A stretch of 64,000 bases of DNA from Parapedobacter lycopersici (lineage in GTDB: Bacteria; Bacteroidota; Bacteroidia; Sphingobacteriales; Sphingobacteriaceae): NCBI RefSeq assembly GCF_024643285.1, contig NZ_JAMSLW010000001.1:555239-619238 (forward strand), in the 5' to 3' direction. The position numbers and the translations under genes were made by a program. Below, piece after piece: positions 36,090 to 44,430 of this stretch; within the stretch, counting starts at the first letter, position 1; every line of letters begins with the position of its first letter. The notes under the pieces were generated by a model. The model searched no databases. It had not been told where the DNA came from and saw nothing but the letters and a program-made list of their open reading frames with translations.

Positions 36090-36476
36090 ACATTCTTAAC
36101 AAGTTGAATAAATACCATTTGGTATCAATCCTTGATAACCTCAAGCAATGATTTTGGGTAGATGTGGATGTAATGGTGACGGAATAGGTACCGTATGGTA
36201 TGCGGTATCGTCCCTCAAACAAACCAAATAATTATCATTATCAAGCCGTGTAACAGCAGGCTAATTGCATGCTTTTAACTGAAAGAGCGATTAAATCCAG
36301 TTTTGGGAAATGACCACCACATCGTGTCATTTAGCTAAGATTAGGTACGGATTCATCCAAAAAAAATGAATAATCGCTAAGAAAGCAAAATACGCCTGTC
36401 AGTTATTACAAAACGCTTGTCATTTACACAAGAAGAACATCCGGTAAGGATGTGTTAGTCAGAAGTTCTTTATTAT
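36090..36476. promoter_or_regulatory. Regulatory-looking gap between the MFS and AraC genes
   Basis: 387 bases with no gene. They contain a perfect palindrome ATACCATTTGGTAT (36112-36125) near the araC start, a GGTACCGTATGGTATGCGGTAT cluster (about 36187-36208, cited by its parts GGTACC and GGTATGCGGTAT), and two direct copies of ACGCYTGTCANTTA (36392-36405 and 36413-36426) 21 bases apart. The 21-base spacing is what AraC-type dimers commonly use. A hairpin near 36431-36467 is terminator-like on the plus strand only. Confidence 0.45.
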
Positions 36477-37718
36477 TTATTTTTCAATATAATTTAAATC
36501 CTTATTAAAGCTTTCCTTCAGCTGACTTAAGGCAAAAATAGCCACCCCGGTCAGCAGAAAAATCATGACATAGGCGGCCACGATAATGCCCATGTGGTTA
36601 GCAAAAAATTCAAACAATATGGTGGACGGAATCAGTGCACCGCGTACAAAATTCGGTGCGGTCGTAGCTACGGTGGCCCGTAAGTTGGTACCAAACTGTT
36701 CGGAAGCGATGGTGACAAACGTAGCCCAATAGCCGATGGCAATACCCATGAAAAAGGAAATCCAGTGGAAACGCTGCGGTGTCAGCCCCTCGCTGCTCAG
36801 GTACCAGACGGTTGATGCAATAATCAGTACTTGAAAGAGAAAAACGGCCAGTTTACGCGACTTGGTGAGCTGTGCGAGCAGCCCGGCGATGACATCGCCA
36901 ATGGAAATTCCCAAATAAGAAAACAGGATGCCTTTGCCTGCGCTCAGTGTAACGGGCGCGCCCAGTGCCTTACCGAATTCCGGTGCCTGGGTGACCAGGA
37001 TACCGACAACAAACCAGATGGGCAATCCAATAAGCAAACAATAAATGTAACGTTTAAACCGGTCGCCATCCGTAAAGAGCATACTCAGTTTCCCTTTGGC
37101 AACCTGCTGCGCATGCTCGACTCCCTTAAACAGGCCCGATTCAAATGTGCCCACTCGCAATACAAGCAACAGCAGTCCCATTCCCCCACCCACCAGGTAC
37201 GCATTGCGCCAATCAAACACTTCCGACACATAATAGGCTACCGCTGCCCCCAGCACGCCAACCGCCGCAATAATCATTGTTCCATAACCGCGTTTGTCCT
37301 TACTCATGCTTTCGCTCACCAGTGTGATGCCTGCACCAAGCTCACCTGCCAAGCCGACCCCGGCAACAAAGCGGATCACGGCATATGTATGTATGTCATT
37401 CACAAATCCATTGGCAATATTGGCCAGTGAATACATCAAAATAGAGCCGAAGAGCACTTTCACACGTCCAAACTTGTCGCCCAGCACACCCCATAAAATC
37501 CCGCCCAGCAACAATCCCCCCATCTGCATATTGAGCACATATTCGCCATCCATACGCATATCCGACTCCGGAATCCCGATATCGCGGAAACTCTGTACGC
37601 GCACGATGGAAAAAATCACCAGGTCATAGATATCGACAAAATAGCCAAGGGCAGCCACCAATACCAGTAGCAGGGTATTTTTTGTATGCGCACGCGCTTT
37701 CAGGTTTTCGTTGGTCAT
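36477..37718 (-). CDS. MFS transporter
   Basis: 413 residues with 12 predicted membrane helices. MFS motif A between helices 2 and 3 reads GVLGDKFGRVKVLFG (about 83-97). Helix 1 has GYFVDIYDLVIFSI, helix 4/5 has RFVAGVGLAGELGAGITLVSE. The pattern resembles metabolite:H+ symporters (sugar- or acid-transporting subfamily). The substrate cannot be told. It lies upstream of the AraC gene on the same strand, separated by 387 bases with putative operators. Confidence 0.85.
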   Translation of the reverse strand: MTNENLKARAHTKNTLLLVLVAALGYFVDIYDLVIFSIVRVQSFRDIGIPESDMRMDGEYVLNMQMGGLLLGGILWGVLGDKFGRVKVLFGSILMYSLANIANGFVNDIHTYAVIRFVAGVGLAGELGAGITLVSESMSKDKRGYGTMIIAAVGVLGAAVAYYVSEVFDWRNAYLVGGGMGLLLLVLRVGTFESGLFKGVEHAQQVAKGKLSMLFTDGDRFKRYIYCLLIGLPIWFVVGILVTQAPEFGKALGAPVTLSAGKGILFSYLGISIGDVIAGLLAQLTKSRKLAVFLFQVLIIASTVWYLSSEGLTPQRFHWISFFMGIAIGYWATFVTIASEQFGTNLRATVATTAPNFVRGALIPSTILFEFFANHMGIIVAAYVMIFLLTGVAIFALSQLKESFNKDLNYIEK

Positions 37719-37941
37719 TTCAATAATACATAAACACCGCTAAAATAAAATTTTACATGAAAAATAGCAGCATCGGCCAAAACTTACTCCTAAAAAACTG
37801 ACCGGTACGCCAATGGACAGGCGCGGTGTTAAAACGTTTCCCCTTTTCAGATTTTCTAGCTAATTTAGGCGGTAGTCAATTAAACTGCATCATAATCGCA
37901 GGGAATAAAATGATGGCCAGTTATAAAACAGACCACGGCAC
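37719..37941. other. Short divergent intergenic region
   Basis: 223 bases between MFS and AlbA_2 genes. I see no strong promoter match; TATTTTAG on the minus strand near 37737-37744 is a weak -7 candidate for the MFS gene. Confidence 0.35.
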
Positions 37942-38571
37942 GTGACGATAAAAACATTAATACTGCAAGGTGAGGGCGAACGGCTTGATTTTAAAAACAA
38001 AATCAGCAGTTGTGAAAAAATTGCCAAGACACTGGCCGCTTTTGCCAATAACAAGGGAGGCAAACTACTGGTTGGCGTTGCCGATGACGGTACGGTCAAG
38101 GGGGTGAAAAATGAAGAGGAAGAAAAATACATGCTCCAGCGGGCCGGAAATCTATATTGCCGGCCGGCTATTGAACCGGGTTTTGAAGAGGTGTACGTCG
38201 ACGATAAACTCGTACTCGTGGTGAATATCGCGGAGAGTGACACCAAACCCCACTATGCACTTGACGAAAATAAAAACTGGTGGGTGTATATCCGGGTAGA
38301 TGACAAAAGCCTGCTGGCGGGCAAAGTAACCGTTGATGTGCTGCACCGGAAAAACGGCACGAAAGGCACATTAATCCGGTATACGGATAAGGAAAAAAAA
38401 TTATTGGCTTACCTGCAGGCGCACCCGAAGTCGCCACTCCCGGAGCTGTCAGCCAGTCTACGGCTTTCCAAACGGGAAATCAGGCAAATGCTCGTTAACC
38501 TGATTTTGGCCGACGTAATTGCGGTCCACCACGATGACCATCAGGAATATTACGCGGAAAAATCGATATAA
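37942..38571 (+). CDS. AlbA_2 (Schlafen-like) domain protein with C-terminal winged helix
   Basis: 209 residues starting at GTG. The AlbA_2 domain (about 8-125) has GEGERLDFKNKISSCEKIAKTLAAFANNKGGKLLVGVADDG, cited by parts: ERLDFKNK, AFANNKGGKLLVGVADDG and the acidic catalytic-like E/D. A helical stretch (about 145-205, LLAYLQAHPKSPLPELSASLRLSKREIRQMLVNLI) looks like a winged helix. Such proteins are nucleic-acid-binding and often annotated as ATP-binding or HTH regulators. Role unknown. It is not flanked by toxin, phage or defence genes. Confidence 0.75.
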   Translation: MTIKTLILQGEGERLDFKNKISSCEKIAKTLAAFANNKGGKLLVGVADDGTVKGVKNEEEEKYMLQRAGNLYCRPAIEPGFEEVYVDDKLVLVVNIAESDTKPHYALDENKNWWVYIRVDDKSLLAGKVTVDVLHRKNGTKGTLIRYTDKEKKLLAYLQAHPKSPLPELSASLRLSKREIRQMLVNLILADVIAVHHDDHQEYYAEKSI

Positions 38572-38618
38572 ATGCACCTATTTTGCCTATATTTGAAGCG
38601 TAAACAAGATTAACGCTC

Positions 38619-39062
38619 ATGAAAAAAATTCCCACCGCCGGCTTTGCGTTCTTACTCCTTGCCGCATGTAATGGCGGAAACAACGACGATGCCGAAATTA
38701 AGCAATTACGCGACCAGGCGATTGCGGTACATGACGAGATTATGCCCCAGATCAGCACGTTCGACCGTAATACGGTCAGGATCGATTCCCTGCTGGATCA
38801 TTTACCCCAGCTGAAGCAAACGCAAGCGAACCTGGATACCGCGCAGGCCCGTACCGAGTTAACGGCACTGAAAGGCAAATTGGAAAATGCCACCGATTCC
38901 ATGATGGAGTGGATGACGGAGTTTGATACCGATCCACAGAATAAGACCGCTACGGAAATCAAAACCTATTATGAACAGGAGATTGACAAAGTCACCCAAT
39001 TGAAGCAGGTTTTCGACGAAGTAGCCAAGGAAAGTGCGGATCAATTGGCACCTTTCCAATAA
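38619..39062 (+). CDS. Coiled-coil lipoprotein upstream of the SCO/cytochrome pair
   Basis: 147 residues. Lipobox LLLAAC (Cys 17) after a short signal peptide. The mature part is almost entirely helical with heptad-like spacing (EIKQLRDQAIAVHDEI, LPQLKQTQANLDTAQARTELTALKGKL). Proteins like this are often labelled viral A-type inclusion protein, a name from coiled-coil similarity. TATATTTG at about 38589-38596 is the promoter. It precedes scoF-type and cytochrome genes on the same strand, suggesting an envelope or respiratory role. Confidence 0.72.
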   Translation: MKKIPTAGFAFLLLAACNGGNNDDAEIKQLRDQAIAVHDEIMPQISTFDRNTVRIDSLLDHLPQLKQTQANLDTAQARTELTALKGKLENATDSMMEWMTEFDTDPQNKTATEIKTYYEQEIDKVTQLKQVFDEVAKESADQLAPFQ

Positions 39063-39086
39063 GTGGACTGTTTTTTTTAACATAAC

Positions 39087-39734
39087 ATGCAAAAAATTCA
39101 TTTTATTGCGGGGATATGCGGTCTTTTGATGGCCTTTATCTCGGGATGTGGCGGCTCCGGCACGGAAAAGCTACCCATATTAGGTTCCCGGGAACCGGTG
39201 GAAAAAGAAGTGGACGGAAAAATTGTGACGGACACCGTATACCATCAGATTCCCGATTTTCAGCTGCTGAACCAGGACAGTGTACGCATCAGCAGCCAGC
39301 TGTTTGACAACAGCGTGTACATCGCCGATTTTTTCTTTACAAGCTGTCCGAGCATCTGCCCCATCATGCAGCGCAACCTGCTGGAAGTTTACAACGAGTA
39401 TAAGGGAGACCCACGGGTGAAGTTCCTTTCACACAGCCTCGACTTCAAGCACGATTCGCCGGCCGTATTGAGGGCTTATGCCCAGAAACTGGGGGTAACC
39501 AACGATCAATGGCAATTTGTTACGGGTACAAAGGCGGAGATCTACGGCCTGGCCGACAGCTATATGGTATACGCCAAAGAAGACAGCAATGCACCGGGAG
39601 GGTTTGATCATTCGGGATATTTCCTGTTGGTAGACAAGGATAAACACATCCGGGGTGCCTATGACGGCACGGATAAAGCCCAGGTGGAGTTGTTGCGGGG
39701 CGACCTGGAAACCTTGCTGAAAGCAAACGAATAA
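39087..39734 (+). CDS. SCO1/SenC-family copper chaperone (lipoprotein)
   Basis: 215 residues. Lipobox FISGC (Cys 21). Thioredoxin-like SCO domain with the copper-binding CxxxC in SCPSICP (C87, C91) and the third ligand, the His of FDHSGYFLLVDKD (about 174). SCO proteins deliver copper to the CuA site of cytochrome c oxidase or act in thiol redox. The stop overlaps the next gene's start, so it is coupled to the cytochrome c gene. Confidence 0.93.
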   Translation: MQKIHFIAGICGLLMAFISGCGGSGTEKLPILGSREPVEKEVDGKIVTDTVYHQIPDFQLLNQDSVRISSQLFDNSVYIADFFFTSCPSICPIMQRNLLEVYNEYKGDPRVKFLSHSLDFKHDSPAVLRAYAQKLGVTNDQWQFVTGTKAEIYGLADSYMVYAKEDSNAPGGFDHSGYFLLVDKDKHIRGAYDGTDKAQVELLRGDLETLLKANE

Positions 39735-40174
39735 TGCGAAGAAACGGCTACGTATACCTGGCTTTTGCCGCTTTATCCCTATACCTGCTACTGCAGTCGT
39801 GCCAGGGTGAAGAAGCGATACGGAAAGCACAGTACACGGCGAATGGCCAGAAATTATATACCTCCCATTGTCAAAATTGCCACGGCGCTAAAGGCGAGGG
39901 ACTCGGTGCCCTGTATCCGCCGCTTACCGACAGCAGTTACCTGCATGAACACCGTGACCAGCTGGCGTGCTTCATCAAGCACGGACTTTCGGGTCCCATC
40001 GAGGTTGGCGGAAAAGCGTTTGACGGGGAAATGCCGGCGATGCCGCAGCTCACCCCCATCGAAATTGCCTATATTCTTACCTATATCGGCAATACCTTTG
40101 GCAATACCGAAGGCTTTTATTCGCAGGAGGAAGTTCAGCAGGCACTGAAAATGTGTGAAAACACCGCACGTTAA
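39734..40174 (+). CDS. Membrane-anchored monohaem cytochrome c
   Basis: 146 residues. The signal ends in lipobox-like LLLQSC (Cys 23). One haem motif CQNCH (46-50) precedes GAKGEGLGALYPPL. The axial Met is probably in GEMPAMPQLTPIEIAYILTYI. The size fits cytochrome c class I. It is coupled to the SCO gene (overlap of one base), so both probably serve electron transfer to an oxidase that is not in the window. Confidence 0.92.
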   Translation: MRRNGYVYLAFAALSLYLLLQSCQGEEAIRKAQYTANGQKLYTSHCQNCHGAKGEGLGALYPPLTDSSYLHEHRDQLACFIKHGLSGPIEVGGKAFDGEMPAMPQLTPIEIAYILTYIGNTFGNTEGFYSQEEVQQALKMCENTAR

Positions 40175-40190
40175 GAACAGAAACATTTTG

Positions 40191-40198
40191 TTAAGTTT
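40191..40198 (+). promoter_or_regulatory. Promoter -7 box of the fabG-LuxE unit
   Basis: TAAGTTTG fits TAnnTTTG and precedes the fabG ATG (40224) by 26 bases. Confidence 0.5.
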
Positions 40199-40223
40199 GC
40201 AGCCAACCTTAATGTAGAAAATA

Positions 40224-40970
40224 ATGATGAAGTTACTCGAAGGAAAAACCGCATTGGTTACCGGCGCCTCCAAGGGAATTGGCCGTACAATCGCCCAAAA
40301 ATTTGCCGAACAGGGTGCCAACGTGGCATTTACCTACCTGTCATCTGTGGAAAAGGGGCAGGCACTTGAGCAGGAGTTGCAGGCTTACGGCACCAAAATA
40401 AAAGGCTTCCGTTCAGATGCGTCCAAATTTGATGAAGCGGAGAAATTAATCGATTCCATCGTTTCCGAATTCGGCACGCTGGACATCGTGGTAAACAACG
40501 CAGGCATCACAAAAGACGGGCTCCTGCTCCGCATGACGGAAGCCCAATGGGACGATGTGATTAATATTAACCTGAAGTCGGTATTTAATGTAACCAAAGC
40601 TGCTTCCAGGGTGATGATGAAAAACCGCAGCGGTGTATTCATCAATATGAGTTCGGTTGTAGGCGTGCAGGGCAATGCCGGACAGGCCAATTACGCGGCA
40701 TCAAAAGCCGGAATTATCGGCTTTTCCAAATCCACGGCAAAAGAGCTCGGTTCACGGAATATCCGTACCAATGTAATCGCACCCGGCTTCATCCGCACAG
40801 AGATGACAGACGTCCTTGACCCCAAGGTGGTCGAAGGTTGGGAACAGGGCATACCGCTGAAGCGGGCCGGCGAAACGGAAGACGTGGCAAATGCATGTCT
40901 GTTCCTCGCATCCGATCTTGCTTCCTACATCAACGGGCAGGTGCTTTCGGTATGCGGCGGAATGTTGTAA
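40224..40970 (+). CDS. fabG: 3-oxoacyl-[acyl-carrier-protein] reductase
   Basis: 248 residues (ATG at 40224 or 40227). Classical SDR: TGASKGIGRTIA (NADP site, about 14-25), NNAGITKDGLLLRM (about 89-102), catalytic Ser in NMSSVVGVQGNAGQ and YxxxK in NYAASKAGI (about 155). The G-N-A-G-Q-A-N-Y-A-A-S-K segment and the C-terminal YINGQVLSVCGGM are typical of FabG, which reduces beta-ketoacyl-ACP in fatty-acid synthesis. The LuxE-type gene follows 19 bases later. Confidence 0.95.
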   Translation: MMKLLEGKTALVTGASKGIGRTIAQKFAEQGANVAFTYLSSVEKGQALEQELQAYGTKIKGFRSDASKFDEAEKLIDSIVSEFGTLDIVVNNAGITKDGLLLRMTEAQWDDVININLKSVFNVTKAASRVMMKNRSGVFINMSSVVGVQGNAGQANYAASKAGIIGFSKSTAKELGSRNIRTNVIAPGFIRTEMTDVLDPKVVEGWEQGIPLKRAGETEDVANACLFLASDLASYINGQVLSVCGGML

Positions 40971-40989
40971 CCCATCCGTTCAGCTGGCT

Positions 40990-41970
40990 ATGGATTTAGC
41001 AGATCGTATTTTCGCCATTAAATCCATTTCCGATTTCAACCGGGCTTGCCTGGAAGTATTTGCACTCCAGGCAAGCCGGTGTGCTGTTTACGCCGACTAT
41101 CTTTCACTGCTGGGTGTGGCACCGGCAGCCGTTCAATCCATTACAGCTATTCCTTTTCTGCCCATCGAATTCTTTAAAAATCATCGCGTGTACTCAGCCG
41201 GCCCTGACGCGGAGGTTATATTCAGTAGCTCGGGCACGACGGGAAGCGTGCAAAGCAAACATTATGTGGCGGATGCCGCAATTTACCGGCAGAGTTTCCG
41301 TACGGCGTTTGAACAATTTTACGGGCAGCCGCGCGACCGTGCTGTACTGGCATTGCTTCCTTCCTATTCCGAAAGGGAAGGATCGTCGCTGATCTACATG
41401 GTCGACGACCTAATCCGACAAAGCCGTCACCCGCAAAGCGGCTATTTTCTGTATGATCATCGGGCGCTGCGTGATGTCCTGCTGGAACTGAAAGCCAAGG
41501 ATACTCCAACCCTGCTGATTGGCGTTACTTATGCGCTGCTCGATTTTGTCGAAGCCTATGGAGTCGATTTTCCCGGACTTACCGTCATGGAAACCGGTGG
41601 AATGAAAGGCCGGCGGCGGGAAATGATCCGCGAAGAGGTGCACCAACGATTATGTAAAGGGTTTAATGTGGCACAAATCCATTCGGAGTACGGAATGACC
41701 GAATTGCTGTCGCAGGCCTATGCAGCCCGGGACGGCCGCTTTCATTGCCCGCCCTGGATGAAAATCTTTATTCGGGACACCAACGACCCGTTCAGCGGAT
41801 TAGGCACCGGTAAAACCGGTGCGGTTAATGTGATTGATTTAGCCAATATACATTCCTGTGCATTCATCGCCACCCAGGATCTGGGAAAAACGCATGACGA
41901 CGGAAGCTTTGAAGTGCTGGGACGTTTCGACCAAAGTGATATCCGGGGGTGCAACCTTTTGATCCAGTAG
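40990..41970 (+). CDS. LuxE-type acyl-protein synthetase
   Basis: 326 residues from MDLADRIFAIKS at 40990 (an upstream frame overlapping fabG is not coding). Adenylating enzyme fold: P-loop SSSGTTGS (79-86), METGGMKGRR (about 204-213), HSEYGMTELLSQAY (about 230-243), FIATQDLG and the C-terminal RFDQSDIRGCNLL. C321 may be the cysteine that carries the acyl group, as in LuxE. LuxE uses ATP to activate fatty acids for the LuxC reductase. No lux genes are present; a LuxC homologue lies at 681-1730. Substrate and pathway unknown. Confidence 0.8.
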   Translation: MDLADRIFAIKSISDFNRACLEVFALQASRCAVYADYLSLLGVAPAAVQSITAIPFLPIEFFKNHRVYSAGPDAEVIFSSSGTTGSVQSKHYVADAAIYRQSFRTAFEQFYGQPRDRAVLALLPSYSEREGSSLIYMVDDLIRQSRHPQSGYFLYDHRALRDVLLELKAKDTPTLLIGVTYALLDFVEAYGVDFPGLTVMETGGMKGRRREMIREEVHQRLCKGFNVAQIHSEYGMTELLSQAYAARDGRFHCPPWMKIFIRDTNDPFSGLGTGKTGAVNVIDLANIHSCAFIATQDLGKTHDDGSFEVLGRFDQSDIRGCNLLIQ

Positions 41971-41973
41971 CCT

Positions 41974-42831
41974 CTATTGCAGGCTGGGATCGCTGAAAGT
42001 ATCGCCCTGGTTAACGTCGCCGGTATCATACCCCTTCTTAAACCAGTAAGCGCGTTGCTCGGAAGTACCGTGGGTAAATGCCTCGGGAACCACTCGCCCC
42101 TGTGCCTGCATCTGCAGGCGATCGTCGCCCACGGCGGCAGCGGCGTCCATACCGTCGCGGATATCGTCATATTCCAGGTGGACTTCCGACTGCTTATTGG
42201 CATGATGGGCCCAGACACCCGCATAAAAATCGGCCTGAAGTTCCAGCATGACCTGAACCCGGTTATATTCCGTTTCGCTGAGTTGTTGCCTGGCGGCCTG
42301 CACACGGTCCATCGCACCGGTCAGCTTTTGGATATGGTGACCAACCTCATGTGCCAGCACGTAGGCCATGGCAAACTCGCCGGTTGCACCAAACCGATCC
42401 CGTAGCTCGTCGTTAAAATCCAGATCAATATATACCTTCTCATCCGCCGGACAATAAAAAGGGCCGTAGGCTGATGCACCCATGCCACACCCGCCGGTTT
42501 GTGTACCATCCCGATAGAGCACCAGCGTAGCGGGCCGGAAATCTTCCCCGGCTGATGCGTAGATCGTGCCCCATACGTCTTCGGTACTGGCCAGTATCAC
42601 CCGTACAAATTCGGTCAGCTCAGTCTCCTCCGCACTGATTTCAACCGGGCCGCTCGTTTGCGTGCCCATTGGCTGTAGCTGTTGAAGTAATTGCTGGGGA
42701 TCACCGCCCAGGAAAAGGCCGATGAGCAGGACCACGATTCCGCCGACACCCCCAAGGGCCAGCTTTCCGCCGGACGACATTCCCCGGCGGTCTTCAAAAT
42801 TGGTGCTTTGTCTACTGCCTTTCCAACGCAT
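41974..42831 (-). CDS. Neutral zinc metallopeptidase, YpfJ family
   Basis: 285 residues from the ATG at 42831. A short cytoplasmic N-terminus with MRWKGSRQSTNFEDRRG is followed by one membrane helix (LALGGVGGIVVLLIGLFLGG). The main domain contains the zinc motif HEVGHHIQ (about 165-172) and ADFYAGVWAHHA, plus CGMGASAYGPFYCPADEKVYIDL. This is the putative neutral zinc metallopeptidase family. Its substrate is not known. The 3' end is four bases from the convergent LuxE-type gene. Confidence 0.92.
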   Translation of the reverse strand: MRWKGSRQSTNFEDRRGMSSGGKLALGGVGGIVVLLIGLFLGGDPQQLLQQLQPMGTQTSGPVEISAEETELTEFVRVILASTEDVWGTIYASAGEDFRPATLVLYRDGTQTGGCGMGASAYGPFYCPADEKVYIDLDFNDELRDRFGATGEFAMAYVLAHEVGHHIQKLTGAMDRVQAARQQLSETEYNRVQVMLELQADFYAGVWAHHANKQSEVHLEYDDIRDGMDAAAAVGDDRLQMQAQGRVVPEAFTHGTSEQRAYWFKKGYDTGDVNQGDTFSDPSLQ

Positions 42832-42849
42832 AATCAATTGGTTTTATAC

Positions 42850-42876
42850 AAAAAAAGCCTCACAGCATTGCAAGGC
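42850..42876 (-). terminator. Terminator of the PUR-alpha-like gene
   Basis: On the minus strand AGCCT pairs with AGGCT around a 10-12 base loop, followed by seven T's. It sits just after the stop of the gene at 42901-43239. Confidence 0.6.
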
Positions 42877-42900
42877 TCCCCGTTAGTCTATTATTTCCGG

Positions 42901-43239
42901 TTAAAAAGAAAATTCATCTTTTGAATCCCCGTCTTCTTCTGCAGTCAATGCGCCGTTATCATAACCCGGCTCGTAGCGTTTCTCTACGACCTCCTGATTG
43001 GCTTTAATATATTCTACCACATCATTCAGCCCTTCCGCAAATTTTTCAAAATCCTCTTTATATAAGAATATTTTGTGCTTAATGAATACGCCGTCTTCAA
43101 ACCTTTTCTTGCTTTCTGTGATGGTAACATAGTAGTCATTAGACCGGGTTGCCTTCACATCAAAAAAATAAGTCCGCTTTCCTGCCCTTACTTTTTTTGA
43201 AAAAACCTCTTCACGCTCTTTGTTGTCAAAATCTCCCAT
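42901..43239 (-). CDS. DUF3276 / PUR-alpha-like nucleic-acid-binding protein
   Basis: 112 residues. Single PUR repeat: EEVFSKKVRAGKRTYFFDVKATRSNDYYVTITESKKR (cited by its parts VFSKKVRAGKRTYFFDV and DYYVTITESKK) and IFLYKEDFEKFAEGLNDVVEYI. The family is nearly universal in Bacteroidota and, in Borrelia, binds DNA and RNA. A TATATTTA box (43279-43286, minus) is the likely promoter. The acidic C-terminal tail is typical. Confidence 0.9.
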   Translation of the reverse strand: MGDFDNKEREEVFSKKVRAGKRTYFFDVKATRSNDYYVTITESKKRFEDGVFIKHKIFLYKEDFEKFAEGLNDVVEYIKANQEVVEKRYEPGYDNGALTAEEDGDSKDEFSF

Positions 43240-43471
43240 TGTTAAGCTTATTTAATTGTTTTGTTCTCAGAATCGGGATAAATATAAAGGAAATCCTTTG
43301 ATTAATACAACTATTTGCAAAAAATAAAAATATTTTTAGACACGGATAAACGCATGCTTTTAGGGCATGAAAGCGTACTCGCGACATACCGTTAACCGAG
43401 AAAAAGAGCCGTTTCACCGGACTTCGGCAATGGGTCGCCTAATAATCGTTGTACATCGGAATAAATTGGAT

Positions 43472-43479
43472 TACCTTTG
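43472..43479 (+). promoter_or_regulatory. Promoter -7 box of the LiaF-like gene
   Basis: TACCTTTG with a TTG 20 bases upstream (43449-43451); leader of about 35 bases to the ATG at 43518. Confidence 0.55.
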
Positions 43480-43517
43480 AAATATATGCCCCTGAAGGCG
43501 AATAATTAAACAAACGA

Positions 43518-44399
43518 ATGAACAAACAACAGCATCCCAGGCACAGCGGCACGAGCTCCGGCAGAGTGTGGGCGGGAATCATTATTGTAGCCATCGGTGC
43601 CGTACTCCTCGCGGGCAAGCTTGACATGGACTGGCTTGTACCTGATTGGTTGATCAGCTGGCCCATGGTGCTTGTCGTCATCGGCCTGGTTATCGGTGGA
43701 AAATCGAATTTTAAAAACCCTGCGGGGTTTATAATGCTCGGAATCGGTGTTTTCTTTCTCATCCAACGAATCACCCATTTTAATATGGGGCCGTTTCTCT
43801 GGCCATTAGTCATTATCGGCATTGGTCTCTGGCTGCTGCTGGATAGGCGCCGGGGGCATCATCCATTCCGCGACCGACCGGGCCGCGGTCGCAGACGGCC
43901 GGATGATTACGGATGGGATAAGCGTGTATCCGACGATGCCGACGGTAACCAGCCCCCCCCCGAAAATGAAGGTACCACCGGTGCTTTCGCCGGCCGGGAG
44001 GAGGCCGAGGCTGCCTTTGACCCGCCGGAAGACAGAAAAAATGAAACCAATTTTACCACCGATGATTACGTGAAATCCACCGCCGTATTCAGCGAGGTAA
44101 AAAAAATTGTGATATCCAAAAACTTCACCGGCGGTGAGGTGGTCAACATTTTCGGCGGCACGGACATCAACCTGATACAGGCAGATATGCAGTCGCCGGT
44201 GGTTATTGATATCTTCCAGCTGTTTGCCGGCACCAAGATCATCGTGCCGGCACATTGGAAGATCCAATCTGAAGTCGTGTCCGTCTTCGGCGAGGTAGAT
44301 GACCGACGGTTTATCCAGGGCATTCCCCAGGACGAGCAGCGGACGGTTTACATCAGGGGCACATCCATATTCGGAGGCGTTACCATCAAAAGCATATAA
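43518..44399 (+). CDS. LiaI/LiaF-like membrane protein with DUF2154-type domain
   Basis: 293 residues. Membrane part with four helices (about 15-115; AGIIIVAIGAVLLAGKLDMDWLVPDW, and LIQRI, FLWPLVIIGIGLWLLL). An Arg/Gly/Asp-rich linker (about 120-170) precedes a beta-helical cell-wall-stress domain (about 185-290, VNIFGGTDINLIQADMQSP, WKIQSEVVSVFGEVDDRR). LiaF proteins damp a LiaS-type kinase in Firmicutes; here the LytS/LytTR pair follows on the same strand 32 bases later, so the trio may sense envelope stress. That link is inferred. Confidence 0.82.
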   Translation: MNKQQHPRHSGTSSGRVWAGIIIVAIGAVLLAGKLDMDWLVPDWLISWPMVLVVIGLVIGGKSNFKNPAGFIMLGIGVFFLIQRITHFNMGPFLWPLVIIGIGLWLLLDRRRGHHPFRDRPGRGRRRPDDYGWDKRVSDDADGNQPPPENEGTTGAFAGREEAEAAFDPPEDRKNETNFTTDDYVKSTAVFSEVKKIVISKNFTGGEVVNIFGGTDINLIQADMQSPVVIDIFQLFAGTKIIVPAHWKIQSEVVSVFGEVDDRRFIQGIPQDEQRTVYIRGTSIFGGVTIKSI

Positions 44400-44430
44400 T
44401 CGCATCCATGAACCGGAACGAACGTAGTCA

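Noticed and set aside
36431-36467. Terminator of the MFS gene
   Set aside because: The T-rich tail is on the plus strand, but the MFS gene is on the minus strand.
37942-38571. Defence-system gene
   Set aside because: AlbA_2 proteins occur in defence islands, but no nuclease, helicase, phage or toxin genes surround this one.
40891-40989. N-terminal extension of the LuxE-type protein
   Set aside because: It overlaps the end of fabG and its sequence is not like the family; the ATG at 40990 is the natural start.
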